From Melieria omissa (lineage: Eukaryota; Arthropoda; Insecta; Diptera; Ulidiidae), in contig CAXARI010000037.1 in NCBI GenBank assembly GCA_963971225.1, positions 31,001 through 95,000 on the forward strand: a stretch of DNA of 64,000 nucleotides. The letters run 5' to 3'. The notes beneath the pieces are model-generated. The model did no database searches, was not told the origin of the DNA, and saw nothing but the letters and a program-made list of their open reading frames with translations. Within the stretch, counting starts at the first letter, position 1; each line of letters opens with the position of its first letter. Of the stretch, positions 10,925 to 22,438 are shown piece after piece. The translations under genes were made by a program, and so were the position numbers.

Positions 10925-11336
10925 CACATTTCAATTACTGTTTAAAATAAAAAAACACTTAATTTCTCAAACGCAGTCAATAAAAACCACAATCACTTTA
11001 TTTCACACTTTACTGTCTTTACACTTAATTATTTCCTTCATTACTCCGTGTGGCACCTTCACTTGCCTAAACCAAGACTGACTCGCTGCGCCGTACCCGG
11101 CTGCCTTTTATACCTGTCCGGTTATCGCGCAGATCGTTTCCGCACATTCTAATTGGACTAGAAGTTTCAATTATTATCGCGGGCCATCATTGCCAGATCG
11201 AATTATAGCAAGTCGCTGTACTTTAAAGTGCGTGCCTAAAAGTATGCCCGTAAAAGCATTCATAGCACGGCGCGTAGCGACAGGGCGCCTTGCACAGCGA
11301 CCGGCTGCTTTGCACAGCGACAGTCTTATCATAACA
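10925..11336 (-). repeat. 3' LTR of the gypsy element
   Basis: Matches the 5' LTR and the solo LTR at 21044-21491, including the core promoter (TATAAAAGG read on the minus strand near 11105) and the start TGTTATGATAAGAC at 11336. It keeps a block of about 120 bases that the 5' LTR lacks. Its outer end near 10925 does not show the expected terminal motif. Confidence 0.75.
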
Positions 11337-11379
11337 CTGCTCACCACTTAGACTTGTTCGTCCCGAACAAGTGCCGAGG

Positions 11380-12752
11380 CTCCGCTGTGATAAGGCGCCA
11401 GGCGCTCCAAATGCACTATCTTCAGCTTAACGCCTCTATTGCTGCAACGTTGAATCCTGTATACCACGTCATTAATCCTAGTCACGACTTTGTACGGTCC
11501 TTCCCTTTACGGTCCTTAGCAATACCAGACCGCCTTCTTGGAACCCTGCTGAGTTGGCCCGTAGATCATATCTGGCTTTCACCTTATCGCTGACCAGTTT
11601 GGTGCGGCTCCTTATAAACTGGTGAATTTCCTCCAGTTCCGTCCGCTTATTGACCAACTAGTCAGTCTTAGAGCCTCCCGTCGTACTGACTACCCCGAAC
11701 TTCAAGTCAGCGGGTAACCGCAACTCTGTGCCGAACACTGCTCGGGCTGGAGTGAGTGATGTCGTGTCGTGCGGGGCTGACCTATACGCCATCAGGAACA
11801 GGGGGATATGCGTGTCCCAATCCTTTTGATTCCTGCCTACCACTTTCCGCAGGTATTCCTCCAGTGTCCGGTTAAAGCGTTTCACCATGTCGTCGGACTG
11901 TGGGTGCAAAGGAGTGGTACGCGTTTTCTTTATCCCCAGCAGCCTACACACTTCCTTGAATACCGCAGACTAGAAATTCCGGCCTTGATCTGAGTGCAAC
12001 TCCAACGGAACTCCAAACATGGCTACCCAGTTGTTTACCAGCTTTTCCGAGATCGTAGTGGCCTCCTGGTTAGTAATAGGGTACACTTCGGGCCATTTGC
12101 TGAAGTAATCCATTACCACCAGCACATATTTGTTGCCTTGACTGCTAGTTGGGAATGGGCCGGCGACGTCCATAGCAATCCGCTCGAAGGGCGCTCCCAC
12201 GTTGTACTGCTGCATGCGGCCTCCAGATTTTCTTGTCGGCCCTTTCGCGGCTGAACATCGGTCGCAGCTCTTAATCCACTCGGCTACAGACTCCTGACAT
12301 CCTACCCAGTAGAATCGTCTTTTTATTTTGGCGACGGTTTTGGTGATGCCCAGGTGCCCTCCACTGGAGTCGTTATGGTATGCCTCGATGACCTCGCTGA
12401 TTCTGCACTTCGGCACTACCATTAGGGAGTTGCTGGTCCGACCATCCTCGTTCTCCCATTCGCGGTACAGCCATCCTTCCTTCAGCCGCAGACTTTTCCA
12501 CTGCGCCCAGTAAGCCTTAGCGATCGTGCTTTCACCGGCCATCTCCTGCCAGTCCGGACGTGCGCCTTGCTTCTTGCCTTCGACGATTTTTGCAAGATCC
12601 GCATCCTCACGCTGGTCCTTTTGTAGCCTGCCCGCAGACCACTCTTCCTTTGGCATAACGCTTACCAACCGGACGTCCACTATCTGTTCTTTGCTTTCGG
12701 CTCGCGAGCACTGCCTGCATTCGACTTTGCACGGACGGCGTGACAAGGCATC
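11380..12752 (-). pseudogene. gypsy integrase, catalytic Glu changed to Lys
   Basis: The frame resumes after the LINE with NADALSRRPC, the end of RNase H. A zinc-binding HHCC domain follows (HNDSSGGHLG, then CDRCSAAKG), then the catalytic core with MDVAGPFP (first Asp) and SDQGRNF (second Asp). A TAG stop at 11970-11972 comes just after. The third catalytic site is in HPQSDDMVKRFNRTL, where the family has Glu before Arg and this copy has Lys. The C-terminal part reads to about 11380 through another stop. The stop and the lost Glu each predict inactivity. Confidence 0.8.
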
Positions 12753-12755
12753 GGC

Positions 12756-15353
12756 ATTTATTTATTTATTTATTCGTCTACCGGGCTTAGCCCTCACAGA
12801 CTACAAATAACTTACAACTTAAGTCAAATAACAACTTAAATGTAATATAACAATTCGCACAGTTTTTTCTTTAAAAGCTCTCGACTTAAGTTAAAATCGA
12901 CATTATTGCAAATAGTGTTACACAAAGATGTAAATTTGTGAATCGGTTCATTCTCACCATATCTTGTTCTATGGACCGTATTATAAAAAATATATCTTTC
13001 TCTTAAGCACCGACCCGGCACATAAAAAGGTAAACGCGTCAGTAGTTCTGGCGAGTCTATCTTGCTATCGTATATATCCTTGATGAACAGGATCCCATAC
13101 ATCTTTCTCCTACTCGTGAGGTCCTGCAGATTTAGAATTCTACATCTGAGTTCATAAGGCGGCATGGATGGGTACAGACGTCGAAGAGCGAACTTAGTGA
13201 AACGCCTTTGGACCCTTTCCAGTCTTTTAGAGTCAGCTTCAAAATTTGGGTCCCATATAATGCACGAATATTCCAACACTGATCTAACCAAACACGTAAA
13301 CAGACTTTTCAAAGTGAGCGGGTCAAGGAAGTCTTTGGAATTGCGTTTTAAAAAACCAAGTTTAGAGTTGGCTGAGGATACAACATATTCCCTGTGGAAA
13401 TCAAACTTGAGCTTAGAGTCAAGGTAAACTCCTAAATCCTTCACAACGGTCTTGCGGAAAAAAGCGTCAACATCGTTGTATGTGTAGTCATGGATTTATG
13501 GGCTGTTATTCCGCGAGAAGGAAATCGTACTGCATTTTACGAAATTCAGCCGCAAACCATTTCGTCACACCAGGATATCAAGAAGTGTATGTCCTGTTGC
13601 ATTGCAAGACAATCACCACGATTCCGAATAGCGAGGTAAAGTTTTAAGTCGTCAGCGTACATTAAACACTGACAAGATTTTAAGACTAGTACGATATCAT
13701 TGATGAAAATGGAGAAAAGCAGGGGGCCAAGATGATGATGTAACAGCAATTGGTTTAGAATAACTCTGGCCAACCTTTACGATTAGTTTTCTATTTGTTA
13801 AGTAGGAATCCAGCCATTTTAAGGCGCTAGCATGAATGCCAAGCTTTTCTAACTTAAAAAGAAGCAGACTATGATTCAAGCTATCGAAGGCCTTTACGAA
13901 GTCAGTGTACAGAGCGTCAACTTGAACCCCATTTTCAACTTTATTGGTAACGAAATTTGTAAATATAGCCAGGTTTGTGCAGGTGGACCTACCCGGGAAA
14001 AACCCATGTTGTTGAGTTACGATATGATTCTTGAAAGCATGTAATAGCGTTTCATTAACCATTTTAACCAATAGTTTTGGGATAATGGAAATCTTTGCGA
14101 TCGGTCTGTAGTTTTCGACTGAATTTCTGAGTCCAGACTTATAGATTGGAGAAATAAATGCAGTCTTCCACTCGTCGAGTACGCAGCCGGAGTGAAGTGA
14201 TGCATTAAAATTAACGTGAGAGGAATGTGGAGCGAGCTTGCACAGTTTTTTAGGAAAATAGGGGGTAATAGATCATATCCTGCACCTTTTGAAGCATCTA
14301 AAGTTACCAGGGATTTAAAGACTTGCTCTTCAGTAACCGTCATTCGTCCAATGTCTACGACTTGCGATAGCATAGAGAGATCGTTAGAAATCTGGTTATT
14401 GTTAAAACTATCAAACACTGACCCGAAAAAGTGCGCGAATAGCTCGCAAGTATTTTGGGGGGAAGTGGCGACTGATCCTTTGAACTCAATTGATATCGGG
14501 ATTCCATTGATTTTTCGCTTGGAGTTATAAAAAAACCAGAATGATTTCGGATTAGCTTTTATATCCGCTTCAAGAGAATTAATGTACTTCCTATATAGGA
14601 ACTTGGTTAAGCACTCAAACTCTCTTCTACGGCGACTGAAAACCAATTCGTCAGCATAAGAGCGTGTGCTTTTGTACTTTTTATGTGCCTTGTTGCGCAA
14701 ATTCTTTAGTTTAATTGTTTTTTTGTTAAACCAGGGAAGATTAAAAGACCTTCTCCTTACACGTTTTGGTACGAAAAGTTGTAGACCTTCATCCACAGCC
14801 TTCTTAAAAGTTAAATACATGTCTGAGAGGTCCATGGAATGAAATATTCTGTCCCAACTTATCGAGTCAAAAAATTGGTTAAGAGCGCCGTAGTTCGCGT
14901 CAGAGAAGTTAAAGAAGCATTCCGATCATAAGAATTACCACTGAAATCAAGAAAAGAAAAATGTACAGCAATTGATTTATGATGAACCGATTCACGAGTT
15001 AAAGGCACATCGTGCTTATTAACATGAACGACGAGATCATTACTTACGAAAATTAGGTCTAAGATTCTATTGAGATCATTTAAGACATCGTTTAATTGGA
15101 ATAGGCCGAACGAATAAAGTGTGTCACAAAGCAAAGATTCATGATCGCCTTTAATATTAAAAGGTAATTAAAACTGATCTTCCGTGCTGAATACCCACTG
15201 AATAGAACTTAAGTTGAAGTCTCCCATAACACAAGGAGATTGATAAGATTGAAGGGTATTATATACATAGCTAATATTTTCAGTATGAAGCTTATAGACA
15301 TCGTAAGCACTGCCAGGGGGCACATAACTAACAATAAAACATATCTCATTAAT
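12756..15353 (-). mobile_element. 5'-truncated LINE inserted in gypsy pol
   Basis: A minus-strand non-LTR element separates gypsy RNase H from integrase. Its 3' tail is (AAAT)n, seen as ATTT repeats at 12757-12772. Its 5' end is cut within the endonuclease at about 15353. Removing it joins GGAAAT to GCCGATG in the gypsy frame. The tail overlaps the likely duplication (AAAT), so its length is ambiguous. The RT resembles the CR1/Jockey group, and a related 3' fragment lies at 50570-51275. Confidence 0.8.
12836..15350 (-). pseudogene. LINE ORF2 (partial endonuclease, RT), several breaks
   Basis: Starting at 15350 the endonuclease C-terminal part is visible (VSYVPPGS, MGDFNLSS). After frame changes near 15140 and 14850, the linker and RT follow (14835-14017), with LDASKGAGYDLLPPIFLKN. 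Next come HGFFPGRSTCTNL, TDFVKAFDSLNHSL (first RT Asp) at about 13900, and LMYADDLKLYL with the catalytic Asp pair at about 13660. A deletion before LGPLLFSIF removes part of the PQGS motif. The C-terminal region (13444-12836) begins MKDLGVYLDSKL and is intact. A CR1/Jockey-like protein, not functional. Confidence 0.75.
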
Positions 15354-17416
15354 ATTTCCATGGCTACTGCCCTTGCGATGCTCTATCGTGTAGTCGTAGC
15401 TCTGCAGTCGCTCGATCCACCACGCCAATTGCCCTTCAGGGTCTTTAAAGTTCAGGAGCCATCTCAATGCCGCATGATCTGTGCGCAGGCGAAACCTTTG
15501 TCCATACAGATATTTATGGAAGTGTTTTACGCAGTCCAATACCGCCAGCAACTCCCTTCGTGTCACACAGTAGTTGCGTTCCGGTTTCGATAGAACCCTA
15601 CTGTAGTATGCTATCACTTGTTCCTGGCCGTCTATTATCTGTGATAGCACACCGCCAATACTATGCCCGCTTGCATTTGTATCCAGCACAAACAACTGCC
15701 CAGGTACGGGGAAGGCCAGAATTGGAGCACTGCACAGTTTTTCCTTCAGTCGTGCAAAAGCCTGCTCCTGCTCTTCGTTCTACTCGAAAGCTCGGCTGTT
15801 TTTCGTCAGTTTGTGCAAGCTGCTGGCTATGTTCGCGAATCCCGGAACAAATCGACGGTAGTATGTGCACAGGCCCAGAAAATTGCGGAGTTCGTGTAGA
15901 TTGCGTGGCCGGGGCCACTCCTTCACCGCCGTGATTTTGTCTTCATCCGTATGTACTCCGCGGGCGGAAACCGAATGACCCAGACAATTGACCTCTTTTT
16001 GGAACAGCGAGCACTTCTTTGGGTTGAGTTTAAGCCCGGCTTTTTGTATCCGCTCGAATACCTCCTTTAGCTTTCCCAGGTGGTCGTCGAAGCTTTTACC
16101 CATCACGATTATGTCGTCGAGGTACACCAGGCACGTCCGTCAATGCAGACCTTTTAGCACGCGTTCCATTAGCCGCTCGAATGTTGCTGGTGCGTTGCAG
16201 AGTCCAAACGGCATGACGGGGAACTGCCACAAACCATCGCCAACACTGAAAGCCGTTTTCTCCTTGTCCTTGTCTGCAAGCTCTACCTGCCAATAGCCGC
16301 TGCGTAAGTCGAGCGTGGAGAACCACTGAGTGCCTGACAGTGTGTCCAGGGTGTCATCGATCCGAGGTAGTGGATAACTGTCCTTCTTGGTCACATCATT
16401 GATAGTCCACACAAAACCGGCTACTGCCATCCTTTTTCTTGACTAGCACGACCGGCGAGCACCAGGGGCCCGAAGAAGGCTCTATGACCTTTTCTTTCCG
16501 TATGTTTTCGATCAAATTTGTGAGCTCTTCCCTCTTGGCCAGAGGAACTCGTCTTGGCGGTTGGTGAATTGGTTTTGCACTTCCGGTGTCGATGTTGTGC
16601 TTCACTACGGCCTGCTTCTGCCGCAAATATTGACCCATAGTGCTGCAGGAATGACCTCGCCTTCTGTTTCTGCTTGGCCGTCAACTCGCTGCTCCACTGG
16701 TTCTCCTGCGGTATGGCGTCCATGTTAAAACCGCTCTTCTTATTACCTCCGGGTGGGCTACTCTCGCAATTGACCACTGCTACGGCTTCCCTACCCTCGC
16801 CAATTACCTCATCTTTCCCGACATATCTGGGTGCATTCAGGGAGTTCAGTATTCTGACTGGTATTTTGCCATTTTTTGGTTCCACTAATGTACGTCCGAT
16901 CATGATGTTGTCGTGTCCTTGTTTCGGTGCTTCTACAACCTACAGCCGACTCGTCCCATCATCCTCGTCCACCTTTGCCCACACAACCGCCTCTGAATTC
17001 GCTGGTATCTTCTGGTGTTGACACGATATAACCTTCCTTACCGCCACGCTTCGCTCATAGTCGGTGTGCAGCGGGAATTCAACGTTGGCATATCTCAACA
17101 CATGTTCTTTCAGGTCCAGCGTAAAACCGTGCCTAATCATGAAATCCACGCCGATAATCACGTCGGCCATTATATCCGCGACGATGAACTCATGTTCCAG
17201 GCTGCTGGTGCCGATAGCAATCGTTTTTGTAACTTTTCCTCTTACCGGCGCACGCTCGCCAGTCGCAGTCTGCAGCTGTATGCCATGCAGCGGTTCCAAG
17301 CTATTCAGCAGCTTCCTTTTTATGATCGAATATGACGCTCCAGTATCCAGTGTCAACACAAACAACTTTCCATCTATATTTCCTTCAATCGTCAAGCTGC
17401 CGGGTTGTCGTTTCAA
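15354..17416 (-). pseudogene. gypsy protease, RT and RNase H
   Basis: Protease (17416-16940) has the catalytic LDTGAS and the flap-side IIGVDF. RT starts near 16640 (KVIEPSSGPWCSPVVLVKKK), continues with LDLRSGYWQVEL (first Asp) and FGLCNAPATFERLM. A TGA stop at 16140-16142 is followed by YLDDIIVMG with the catalytic Asp pair (16113-16124). RNase H (from about 15695) shows FVLDTNASGHSIGGVL, RRELLAVLD and LRTDHAAL, and runs into the inserted LINE at 15354. A frame change near 16600 also breaks the link from protease to RT. Confidence 0.85.
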
Positions 17417-17559
17417 CTGCGTTACAAGGACGGGGGGCAGCCGGTTGTGGGGATCAGCTCACGCCCCTTTGGGCTGACCCGTTTTAGTTTAACGGCTCCT
17501 AGTCCACAGCCCTGCGCTTGTTGGCTGAGCCTCGATTGTCAGTATTCCTCGCTTCAGGC

Positions 17560-18931
17560 GATTGCGATCGAGAACGGGAACGCCTCTTCCGTTGGCGGCA
17601 GTCTCATGATATGTGGCCCTGCTTGCCACATGTCCAGCAAACAACTTTAGAGGAGACCACCCGTGGCCTGCCCGGTGTCTCAGAGCTTATGGCCTGGATC
17701 GAAATGTCTCTGTCCGGCTAGATCTGGCGTATCCTTGCAGGTGCATACCGAGTGCCCCAATCAATGTTGCCTCATATGTCATCGCGCTGGTAACCGTCTC
17801 CCTAAATGTCGGCTTGCTCATCATCAACGCACTGCGACTTGTCTCCGGATCATGAAGACCTTCAATAAACGCCTCAATATTCATCATCTCGAGATCATCA
17901 GCGCCGAAAGACGGGTAGCACAGCTGCACGAGCCGCTCAATGTCTGCTACATATGTCTGCAGCGCCTCGTTGGCTCTTTGCCTGCGGTTCTTCAGCTCAC
18001 AGTAGTACAGCGTTCTGTTGTGCTCGTCGCTGTATTTGGCTGCCAGCGCCTTTATGACGGTTTCGTACTCACTTCGTAAACATTCCGGAACTGATTTTAT
18101 TACCTCAGCCGCAGCACCTTTAAGAGCCAGCGCCAATCTCCCACCTTTCCTTACATCGGTCCACTGAGTTTCCAGAGCAGCCAGGTCAAATTGTAGCTTG
18201 AATGTATCGAACGGCGTAGTCCCATCATAAGTAGGCACTTCTGCTCGGGTGGCAACACTTTCCGGAACCGGCGGCAACCATTCTCGCGGCTGTACCTCCC
18301 TAAGCCGCTCGTCCATTTTTCTGTTCATCGAGTCTTCCAGACTATCAACTCGTTTGTTCAAGGAATCATCAAGATCGTCAACACGTTTGTTCAGGGAATC
18401 ATCCAGGTCGTCGACTCGTTTATCCAAGTGCTCTACTCGCGTCACCAGGTGCTCGACTTTCCCATAAATCCTGTCTGAGATTTCTTCCACTTTCTTCTCC
18501 AAGCGCGCAGAATTTTCCTGAAGCTTGCTGGACAACTCCCGATTTGCATTTTCAAGTTTTGCTGACATTTCACGGTTCGTAGTTTCCAATTTCGCTTCCA
18601 TTTGCGCTGACATTTCGCGATTTTCACGGTTGGAAGTCTCGAACATGCCTTTCATTGCAACCATTAGCTGGCTCATGTCCATTGCTTGTGGTGGCGCAGC
18701 CGCTGCAGCCTTACTTTGCATCGACGCAGCACCCGCAGGCGATTCCTCCACTTTGGCCGACGCCTCTTGTTCCTGCGTTCTGAACTCGTGTGCAGCCCAA
18801 TCGATGCCTCGTGATTCACAAGCCTCTCGCAAGTGCAGCTGCAACTCCACCTTTCCGCCAGCAGTCGGCAAATTCCAGGCAGCCAGCTCCTTCTTCAGCT
18901 GGTCCACCTTCAGCACCTCGAGTTTAACCAT
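17560..18931 (-). pseudogene. gypsy Gag with SAP domain, coiled coil and broken zinc knuckle
   Basis: Start ATG at 18929-18931, MVKLEVLKVDQLKKEL, opens a SAP-type DNA-binding helix-loop-helix (about residues 1-40). A long Glu/Lys/Arg heptad region (about 110-230) follows, including a direct repeat of a DDLDDSLNKRV unit, then a capsid-like region with EVPTYDGTTPFDTFKLQF and a C-terminal part rich in Met and Ala. A stop at 17687 ends this frame. In another frame near 17610-17650 lies CWTCGKQGH, a CCHC knuckle whose next residues contain a TGA. SAP domains in Gag occur in some insect gypsy elements; a chromatin-tethering role is inference. Confidence 0.75.
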
Positions 18932-18971
18932 GTCTGGGTTTTTTTTATTTTTTTTTATCTTCAGTAACACA

Positions 18972-18989
18972 ATCCCACTTCTGACACCA
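18972..18989 (-). other. Primer binding site of the gypsy element
   Basis: Immediately inside the 5' LTR, two bases from its end, the minus strand reads TGGTGTCAGAAGTGGGAT. It is complementary to an acceptor end closing in CCA and fits a tRNA-Leu 3' end, as I recall for mdg3/micropia-type elements. The tRNA identity is from memory and needs a tRNA comparison. Confidence 0.65.
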
Positions 18990-18991
18990 AA

Positions 18992-19314
18992 TGTTATGAA
19001 TACTAGTTCTAGTGGGCTGGTACGTATCTCTGGATGGTGCAATTTAAAATTAAAAAAAACACATAATTTCTCAAACGCGCCGTACCCGGCTGCCTTTTAT
19101 ACCTGTCCGGTTCTCGCACATTCTAATTGGACTAGAAGTTTCCATTATTATCGCGGGCCATCATTGCCAGATCGAATTATAGCAAGTCGCTGTACTTTAA
19201 AGTGCGTGCCTAAAAGTATGCCCGTAAAAGCATTCATAGCACGGCGCGTAGCGACAGGGCGCCTTGCACAGCGACCGGCTGCTTTGCACAGCGACAGACT
19301 GTCTTATCGTTACA
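18992..19314 (-). repeat. 5' LTR of the gypsy element, with internal deletions
   Basis: Runs from TGTAACGATAAGACAG (minus strand, at 19314) to the inner end at 18992. Compared with the 3' LTR it lacks about 120 bases just downstream of the promoter and 15 bases near 19108, so the two LTRs are not identical and either aged or recombined. It carries the TATAAAAGG box. Confidence 0.8.
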
Positions 19315-19439
19315 ATATATGCAAAACATATGCACTCCATCCAGGACGAACCGCTGAAGCTACAAACATTAAATTTGCAGTGTAGGTACTTCTTCTTAAT
19401 GAACCTTCGTTCTAAAAGGATTTTTTGAAATTCGGTGTC

Positions 19440-20430
19440 TAAAAGGGCCAAACATAGGTTAAGTTGTTGTATGAAGAAACGCGATTTAATGAGCCTAATG
19501 ATTTCAAATTTAGTGAAAACACTTCAAATAAAAAATAATTCGACACGTATTTTTCAATTTTTCGAAAATCAAAACTTAACGGGGTCAACCAAGGGTTAAG
19601 GTTCGTATACGGAAAGACTACGAAAAAACATGAACCGATAGGCCTATTGACTTAAAAATTGCAGAAAACATTCAAAATCAGAAATAATTAAAAACATATT
19701 TTTTACTTTTGTGAAAATCTAAAACTAATGAGGTAAGCCAAGGGTTAAAAGTTTGTATGGAGAAATACAATTTTTTGCCCGTTTGTCTTCAAACTTGGTA
19801 AAAGTTATTCAAATGCGAAATAATCAAACACGTGTTTCTCCGTTTTTCGAAAGTCGAAATCAAACAGAGTGTAAGGGTAAAAAGAGTGTATGAAGAAACT
19901 ATGAAAAATCATGAATTATTTTCATTTTCATTTAATTGACTTCAAACGTTGTGAAAACACTCTTAGTGAAAAAAAATTCGGCACATGACTTTCCCTTTTT
20001 TTAAATTCTTAAGCTAACAGGGTAAATCAAGGGTTAAAGCTTTGTATGGATAAGCATGATTCAATGGGGATTTTTTCTTCAAACTTGGTTAAATGATAAA
20101 AAAATCTAAACGCGTTTTTTATTTTTTTGAAAATCGAAATCTGACGGTGTCAACGATGGGCTAAGAGTTTGTATAGGAAAACATGATTTAAGCGATCCAA
20201 TTACTTTAAATATGGCGAAAGCCCATTAAATAAGACATAATCAGACAATTATTTTCTCGTATGACTGGGTCAACGAAAGATTAACACTATGACGTCCGGT
20301 AACACTACAGTGGCGTCGTGAGTAAACTAGCAGCCAATCCGAATTAGCGCTGCCGGCACCAAGCGAATAAATATTTACGACAAAGTGTTAAGAGAAACTT
20401 AATTTATTGAGCCCATTGACTTAAAATTTG
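19440..20430. repeat. Degenerate tandem repeat, about 120-155 bp period
   Basis: A motif of the form GGTCAACCAAGGGTTAA followed by TTTGTATG(G/A)A(G/A)AAA recurs near 19443, 19581, 19731, 19866, 20020, 20142 and 20266, so spacing is 122-154 bases. Between motifs are similar blocks ending in ATTGACTT(C/A)AA and AAATAATC. Copies differ at many positions. No coding potential is seen. The last unit leads straight into a Helitron-like terminus at 20457. Confidence 0.7.
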
Positions 20431-20457
20431 CGTGCAAAGCCGCGGGGACCTGCTAGT
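20429..20457 (+). mobile_element. Helitron-like 3' terminus
   Basis: The sequence GCAAAGCCGCGGGGACC followed by TGCTAGT resembles the common animal Helitron 3' end, a GC-rich short hairpin then CTAGT, with T next to the end as expected from insertion into T targets. A poorer copy (CGTGCAGAGCCGGGGA) is at about 20501. No Rep/helicase frame or 5' TC end was identified, so this is at best a non-autonomous relic. Confidence 0.45.
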
Positions 20458-20928
20458 TGTGGAATGAAAATTGTTTAATAAAAGTATGAAATTCTTCCGT
20501 GCAGAGCCGGGGATAACTTGTAGTATTTCTTATATTCCAGGAATTTAGTGATATTTGGGAAGTTCAAAACAGTTTAAAAAATTATTGTGTTTTAAATAGA
20601 ATTCAAAACCAAACCTTTACTCAAATAATAAGTTTTCCAGTTTTCTACGGTCAGCATATGCCGTACACCAGCTCGTAGAGTACTAAAACGTTAATTATAC
20701 TTGTATGCTGGGCATTGCTGACCCCAACAAACAGCTAAGTGAGCCAAACTATAACACCCTCAATAATGATCGGAATAACAACAGACTGGGCTTGTCCAAT
20801 TTAACTCCCATCCCAACCCCTTACACACTGGAGCACATCAACCTCACTTTTGTCCGTTTGCATAGAAGAACATAAGTCTATATGAATGACATACTTACGC
20901 CAAATACGGCAAAAAATTGAAAAAAAAA
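20458..20928. other. Unassigned AT-rich stretch
   Basis: No coding frame, terminal repeat or RNA signature that I can support. It contains a GC-richer block at 20640-20870 that I do not recognise. Confidence 0.4.
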
Positions 20929-21548
20929 CATGCAAAATTATGCCAACAAAATTAAAAATATATGCAAAATATGCAAAAAATATGCAAAATATGCAAAAAA
21001 TATGCAATAAGTATGCAAAATATGCAAAAAGTATGCAAAATATTGTAACGATGAGACAGTCTGTCGCTGTGCAAAGCAACCCTGCCACTACGTGCCGTGC
21101 TATAACCCAATCTGGCAACGACGGCCGCGATAGTAACTTTTAGTCCAATCTGGCAGCGACGGCCGCGATAATAACTTTTAGTCCAACCTGGCAATGATGG
21201 AAACTTTTAGTCCACTCCGGAATGTGCGGGAACGATCTGCGCGATGGGCTGAGAGGTATAAAAGGCAGCCGGATGCGGCGCAGCGAGTCAGTCTGGTTTT
21301 GACAAGTGAAGTTGCCACACGAAATAATTAAGCAAATACTTAAGTGTACGAACAGTAAAGTGTAAACTGTGAATAATAAAGTGAGTGTTGGTTGATTTTA
21401 TTGTCTGCGTGTAAGAAACTGACTGTGTTTTATTTTCAAATTACACAATCCAGAGATACGTAACAGCCCACTAGACCTAGTATTCGTAACAATATGCAAA
21501 AATATGCAAAATATGCAAAAAATATGCAAAATATGTAAAAATATGCAA
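20929..21548. repeat. ATGCAAAAT-type tandem repeat split by a solo LTR
   Basis: Short units of ATATGCAAAA with A-run length variation occupy about 20929-21043 and resume at 21492-21548. The solo LTR lies between, flanked by ATAT on both sides. A similar ATATGCAAAA word also flanks the 5' LTR of the gypsy element at 19315. Confidence 0.75.
21044..21491 (+). mobile_element. Solo LTR related to the gypsy element
   Basis: A 448-base LTR starts TGTAACGATGAGACAG and ends CGTAACA, with ATAT target duplications at 21040-21043 and 21492-21495. It matches the LTRs of the 10925-19314 element but in the opposite orientation and with its own differences, including a repeated block with (A/G)CGACGGCCGCGATA near 21117 and 21158. 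A TATA box (TATAAAAGG, 21255-21263) and AATAAA (21375-21380) are visible. No internal region is present, the result of LTR-LTR recombination. Confidence 0.9.
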
Positions 21549-22436
21549 ATAGGCAGTGCATATGTTAGCTAATTCTTAATATTTTTCAATAAAAAAAGTT
21601 TCTGTCTTGGTCCCGTTCAAATCCGATGCTCCAAAAAAATATGCATTTGCATATAATTCCGGTCCCTAACAATTACTGATACTATTTCTAATGTTACCTC
21701 TTAGTCAGTAAGACATAATGTACATTTGGCTAAATAAATATAGAAATAAAAAATTAATAAATAGAAAGACCCGTGTGTGCAGAATATTCCATCGATATAC
21801 CGCAAAGCAACAAATGCCGTTGAAAACTTCATAATTTCTAATTCATTCATAATTTTTTTATTTTATATATATGTACTATTTTACTTTATAATCACTTACA
21901 CTATTTTAAAATTTACATGGAAAATAAAAGTTCAGTTTTCAATTATCATATATCAACATATTTACATGAGTTTTCATATACATACCCGGGTATGCTGCTG
22001 TTGACGTAAGGGGTATGAATCGAAAAAAGGCCATATATACCAGGTAGTCCAATCTCAACCAGACTTAAGAATATGGTGTAAAATACTTTTGTAGAGGATA
22101 TCAAGAGTCAGGTCGCTCAGAGTATTACTTTCCAAGATACAGCGATTTGTATTTGGTATGTTGCTGTTGACATAAAGGTTAAACGGATTTCGGTCCGTTG
22201 TGTGATGTGAATATCTTTTCATTCATTCATTTAAAAATTTATTAAAAAAACTTAAATTGTATGTTCTGTTAATATAATAATTCTATATTCTATTCTATTT
22301 GTATTCTATATTATGAGTTTTACAATTTAATTATGTATCCCCTCTAAATTTATTCCTGGGTACGCCCAAGTATGTGTACATTGACTTGATGTTGGCTGCT
22401 TTTTCGTTCAATCATATTTGTGCGACTTTCTGCATT
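21549..22436. other. Unassigned AT-rich stretch with a short direct repeat
   Basis: No gene or clear element. A motif GGTATG(C/T)TGCTGTTGAC(G/A)TAA occurs at about 21988 and again at about 22156, and a related GGGTACGCCC word at 22360. These may be remains of one old repeat. Confidence 0.4.
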
Positions 22437-22438
22437 TA

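Larger units (their letters stand above)
10925..19314 (-). mobile_element. Ty3/gypsy LTR retrotransposon, nested and inactive
   Basis: A minus-strand element with a 5' LTR at 18992-19314, a tRNA-type primer site, Gag with SAP domain and zinc knuckle, protease, RT, RNase H and integrase, and a 3' LTR at about 10925-11336. ATAT follows the 5' LTR outer end (19315-19318). The outer edge of the 3' LTR is not resolved, so no target duplication can be shown. A LINE interrupts pol. No env-like frame is visible. Frameshifts and stops occur in gag, RT and integrase. Confidence 0.85.

Noticed and set aside
15467..15934. Plus-strand frames opposite gypsy RNase H/RT and opposite gag
   Set aside because: Antisense of clearly coding gypsy sequence, with no domain of their own.
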